DNA from: Chloroflexota bacterium
GTDB lineage: Bacteria; Chloroflexota; Dehalococcoidia; DSTF01; RBG-16-68-14
Assembly: GCA_022573935.1 (NCBI GenBank)
Contig: JACZTE010000043.1
Location: 1 to 7,271, forward strand
Direction: 5' to 3'
DNA length: 7,271 nt
Below are positions 4,913 through 7,271 of the stretch, piece after piece. The position numbers and the translations under genes were made by a program. Under the pieces are notes generated by a model that made no database searches, was not told the origin of the DNA, and saw only the letters and a program-made list of their open reading frames with translations. Positions within the stretch are counted from its first letter, which is position 1; each line of letters opens with the position of its first letter.

Positions 4913-6727
4913 ATGGGAATCCTAGGCGGCATTGTGGGCTCGCTGTTTCCACTCGTGATCATCGTTGCCATCGTAGCCGCAGCGGTCGCCTGGAGCCGCC
5001 GCGAGGGGCTCGAAGGCGAGCGAGAAGAAGACCGCGGCATCGGCACGGCGAAGCGGCTCTACTTCTACGGCGCCACGTTCGTGTTCATGCTGGTGGCCGG
5101 CGCAGGCATTGTACTCGTAGCCGACTACGTGCTCGACGACGCGTTCGGGCCGGAAGCGTTTGGTAGAGGCGGCAGCGGTTCGCTCGCATTGGGCGTCGTC
5201 CTGGCGTTCGTCTGGACGCCCGTGTGGGCCTGGCACCGGCTGCGGGTGATGGTTTTCGCCGAGAAGGAGCCGGTGGAGCGGCGTTCGATCCTGCGAAAGA
5301 TCTACGTCTACCTGACGCTGGGGGTGACCGCGGCGCTGGTGGCGCAGGCCTCGGTGGAGCTGCTCCGCTGGGTGTTTGGCAGCCAGTCGTTTAACGGCTA
5401 CCCGTTGGCGGCGCTCCTGGTCTGGGGCGGGCTCTGGGCCTTCCACTGGCTGACCGAAGAGGCCGAAGGCCAGCCTACGGACGAGACGCGTACCGTTCGC
5501 CGGCTGTACCTCTACGCCACCTCGGCCTACAGCCTGACGATGCTGGCGACGGGGCTGAGCATCGCGCTCTACCTGGTCTTCCGCGAAGCCTATGACGGGC
5601 TTGTCGATCTGCCGCTGCTCACGCGCGGGGATGACGAGTTCGGAGGCGATACGATGAGGAACGCCCTGGCGGTCGCCTTCGTCGGCGGCGGCCTGTGGGC
5701 GTTCCACTGGCTGTATGCCGCACGAGACGACGCGGGCTCGGACGTCCGGCAGTTCTACTCCTACGTCCTCGCCATCCTCGGCGGCGTCATCACCGTCCTC
5801 GCCGCGACGGCCGTGATCGTATTCGGGGTGCTGCAGTGGCTCATCGGCACGCCGGACGACGGGACGGCGGCGGCCCACTTCCGCTTCCTGCCCGGGGCGC
5901 TTTCGGCGCTCATCGTCGGGCTCGGGCTCTGGGTCTACCACTGGGACATCGTGCGGCAGGAACGGGCGGCGGTGGGAGAGGCGGCAGTAGCCCGACGGGT
6001 CTACGCCTATATCATGGCCGCGCTGGGCCTGGGCGCTCTCGCCGCCGGCATGATCGTGCTGGTACCGACGGTGATCGGGATCGTCGTGACCAGCGCCAGG
6101 GAGGTGGCAGTAGGCGCCGACTGGTGGCGAGACCGCATCGTCACAGTGCTCACGCTCGGCCTCATCGGCGGCCCCGTCTGGGGCTACTACTGGTTCGCCA
6201 TGCAGCGCCGGCTGGCCGGCGGCGACGACGAGCGGACTAGCCTTCCCCGCCGGGTGCTCATATACAGTGTTATTGGCATAGGCGCGCTCGCAATCCTCGG
6301 CAGTGTGAGCCACATCCTGTTCCTCTTCCTCGATGCGATGCTGGAGGACGGCCTGTCGTTAGCGATGCTGCGAGACATGAAGTGGAGCATCGGCATCGCC
6401 TTCACGAGCGGGCTCTTCGTCCCGTACCACTGGCTGATCCTGCAGGAGGACCGCACGGCGACAGGCGAACCCGTCGCGGGGCCGGCCGCGCGACGGAAGT
6501 CGGTGACGGTGCTCGTCGGAGCAGGCGGCGGAGCCTTCGTGAGCCAGATCGAGGCGTCGCTGGGCGGGAAGGTGCGGGTGCTGCGCCGCGCCGATGCGAA
6601 CGTTGGCGTGCCCGAGCTCTCCGCTGAGGAGATCCAGGGCGTGGATCGCCGCATCACCGATGCCGAGGGCAGCCGGGTGTTGCTCATCGTCGACACGGCG
6701 GGAGTGCAGGTCTACTCGTATCGTTGA
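4913..6727 (+). CDS. Polytopic membrane protein with six DUF5671-like repeats and a soluble C-tail
   Basis: A 604-residue integral membrane protein of unknown function. One N-terminal helix (about 6-27) is followed by six repeats of about 70-87 residues. Each begins with an R-R/K-x-Y-x-Y-like box (near 47-52, 128-133, 196-201, 279-284, 361-366, 446-451), continues with one long hydrophobic segment and a polar loop, and ends with a second hydrophobic segment closing in W-x-x-H-W or similar. The closing His is H108, H178, H265, H343 and H506; repeat 5 has Tyr-Tyr-Trp at 425-427 instead. This matches the DUF5671 pattern common in Chloroflexota. The last 75 residues (about 530-604) are soluble, alternating strands and helices, and match no family I recognise. 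AGGAGGT at 4900-4906 is a near-ideal ribosome site 6 bases before ATG 4913. It sits 30 bases after the NTF2-like gene in the same operon. Confidence 0.9.
   Translation: MGILGGIVGSLFPLVIIVAIVAAAVAWSRREGLEGEREEDRGIGTAKRLYFYGATFVFMLVAGAGIVLVADYVLDDAFGPEAFGRGGSGSLALGVVLAFVWTPVWAWHRLRVMVFAEKEPVERRSILRKIYVYLTLGVTAALVAQASVELLRWVFGSQSFNGYPLAALLVWGGLWAFHWLTEEAEGQPTDETRTVRRLYLYATSAYSLTMLATGLSIALYLVFREAYDGLVDLPLLTRGDDEFGGDTMRNALAVAFVGGGLWAFHWLYAARDDAGSDVRQFYSYVLAILGGVITVLAATAVIVFGVLQWLIGTPDDGTAAAHFRFLPGALSALIVGLGLWVYHWDIVRQERAAVGEAAVARRVYAYIMAALGLGALAAGMIVLVPTVIGIVVTSAREVAVGADWWRDRIVTVLTLGLIGGPVWGYYWFAMQRRLAGGDDERTSLPRRVLIYSVIGIGALAILGSVSHILFLFLDAMLEDGLSLAMLRDMKWSIGIAFTSGLFVPYHWLILQEDRTATGEPVAGPAARRKSVTVLVGAGGGAFVSQIEASLGGKVRVLRRADANVGVPELSAEEIQGVDRRITDAEGSRVLLIVDTAGVQVYSYR
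5051..6436 (+). repeat. Six tandem protein-level repeats inside the DUF5671-like gene
   Basis: The repeat boxes start at residues 47, 128, 196, 279, 361 and 446, giving spacings of 81, 68, 83, 82 and 85. The units are clearly related in protein sequence (for example L-W-A-F-H-W-L closes both unit 2 and unit 3) but diverged in DNA, so they are old duplications rather than recent tandem copies. Confidence 0.75.
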
Positions 6728-6732
6728 CGAAG

Positions 6733-6756
6733 GCGGCGAGCGCGCTGGCACGCCGC
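6733..6756. terminator. Weak hairpin after the DUF5671 gene
   Basis: GCGGCG at 6733-6738 pairs with CGCCGC at 6751-6756 around a 12-base loop, starting five bases after the TGA. No T-run follows, and the next promoter's -35 lies in the loop, so its role as a terminator is uncertain. Confidence 0.25.
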
Positions 6757-6773
6757 AGCAGCGTGTGTATACT
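6745..6773 (+). promoter_or_regulatory. Predicted sigma-70-like promoter of the FAD oxidoreductase gene
   Basis: CTGGCA at 6745-6750 (four of six consensus bases) and TATACT at 6768-6773 (five of six) are separated by exactly 17 bases. A start near 6780 would give a leader of about 150 bases before ATG 6932. This is the best promoter match in the window. Confidence 0.55.
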
Positions 6774-6807
6774 AGACCTCGCATGTTACATAGGCAGAGC
6801 GAGGCTA

Positions 6808-6820
6808 GCGCATGATGCGC
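6808..6820. repeat. Short palindrome in the oxidoreductase leader
   Basis: GCGCAT-G-ATGCGC is a perfect 6-base inverted repeat about 35 bases downstream of the predicted -10. It could be an operator or a chance palindrome. Nearby GAGGAGCC occurs twice, at 6836-6843 and 6860-6867. No known riboswitch was recognised in this leader. Confidence 0.3.
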
Positions 6821-6931
6821 ATGCGAGACATCTCTGAGGAGCCGGGAGCGCGAGGTGTAGAGGAGCCATGGGAGCTGCGCAGCCCGCGACCACAAGCCTA
6901 AGACATCGCGGCGTGAGTGCCTGCTAATCGC

Positions 6932-7271
6932 ATGGCGCACGACGTCGACATCGCGATCATCGGTGCGGGTGTCGTTGGCCTCGCGATCGCAGTGGAGCTA
7001 TCCGCGACACGGCAGGTCGCCCTCCTGGAACGACACGAAAGCTACGGGCTGGAGAACAGCTCGCACAACAGCGGCGTCGTCCACGCCGGCATCTACTACC
7101 CGCCGGACTGGCTCAAGACGACCCTCTGCATCGAGGGCAACGCGCTGCTCTATCGCTGGGCGGAGGAGCACGGTGTGCCCGCCCGCCGCACAGGCAAGCT
7201 GATCATCGCTGTGGAGGAGGCCGAAGGCCGGGCGCTGGAGGAGCTGCTGGCGGCTGCACGGGCGAACGGCG
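6932..7271 (+). CDS. FAD-dependent oxidoreductase, L-2-hydroxyglutarate oxidase (LhgO)-like, 5' part
   Basis: The first 113 residues of a DAO-superfamily flavoenzyme; the gene runs off the window. The dinucleotide-binding fold is clear: hydrophobic strand I-A-I-I (7-10), G-A-G-V-V-G (11-16), and E33 at the end of strand two to hold the FAD ribose. N-S-S-H-N-S-G-V-V-H-A-G-I-Y-Y at 42-56 is the hallmark of L-2-hydroxyglutarate oxidase/dehydrogenase proteins, followed by P-P-D-W-L-K and C-I-E-G-N with E-E-H-G-V-P and G-K-L-I-I-A. Such enzymes oxidise L-2-hydroxyglutarate to 2-oxoglutarate and pass electrons to the membrane quinone pool; exact substrate specificity cannot be fixed from the N-terminus. 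ATG 6932 lacks a clear ribosome site; an in-frame GTG at 6917 would add five residues. It has its own predicted promoter, so it is probably separate from the DUF5671 operon. Confidence 0.88.
   Translation, partial: MAHDVDIAIIGAGVVGLAIAVELSATRQVALLERHESYGLENSSHNSGVVHAGIYYPPDWLKTTLCIEGNALLYRWAEEHGVPARRTGKLIIAVEEAEGRALEELLAAARANG

Noticed and set aside
4922..6313. 463-residue minus-strand open frame opposite the DUF5671 gene
   Set aside because: Its translation is rich in Arg, His, Pro and Gln with no domain, as expected from the antisense of a GC-rich gene. The plus strand has a clear membrane protein with an excellent ribosome site.
1..7271. CRISPR array, tRNA, rRNA or insertion sequence
   Set aside because: No regular spaced repeats, cloverleaf, rRNA-like sequence, transposase or terminal inverted repeats were found on reading both strands.

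Overview
The window is GC-rich bacterial DNA. By hand count, bases 5401-5460 are 72% G+C, while bases 541-600 at the left end are only 47%. The mix of genes (a multi-repeat DUF5671-type membrane protein, a small membrane-anchored NTF2-like protein, a six-helix/GAF/HisKA_3 sensor kinase and an LhgO-like FAD oxidoreductase) suggests Chloroflexota, perhaps Thermomicrobia/Sphaerobacter-like. That assignment is inference, not proof.

Layout. (1) Bases 1-844 are less GC-rich and look like a decayed accessory gene. The C-terminal HEPN (Apea-like) domain is still readable on the plus strand, with its Rx4H motif, but the N-terminal part is broken by stops in every frame. (2) Bases 902-4220 hold a minus-strand operon, in transcription order: a membrane histidine kinase (4220-2436), a NarL/FixJ response regulator (2434-1754) and a two-domain rhodanese (1735-902). 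The gaps are 1 and 18 bases. (3) Bases 4221-4402 are a divergent control region with two palindromes built from one half-site, TGCACC/GGTGCA. (4) Bases 4403-6727 hold a plus-strand pair: a 159-residue membrane-anchored NTF2-like protein and a 604-residue membrane protein with six DUF5671-like repeats and a soluble tail. (5) Bases 6728-6931 hold a good sigma-70-like promoter and a roughly 150-base leader. (6) From 6932 to the window edge is the start of an FAD-dependent L-2-hydroxyglutarate oxidase-like gene.

The main discovery is in the rhodanese. A plain reading ends it at codon 236, a UGA at 1030-1028. Past that UGA the same frame continues with the rest of the rhodanese active-site loop and C-terminus (UGA-Q-A-G-V-R-A-A-H..., 41 more residues) and ends at a TAG at 904-902. 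The UGA sits exactly where the family has its catalytic cysteine. Starting 11 bases after the UGA is a perfect 6-bp stem with a GGC loop, which can be extended to a 39-base hairpin like a bacterial SECIS element. The gene is therefore best read as a 277-residue selenocysteine-containing sulfurtransferase. It is co-transcribed with a two-component system, which suggests regulation by a redox, sulfur or selenium signal.
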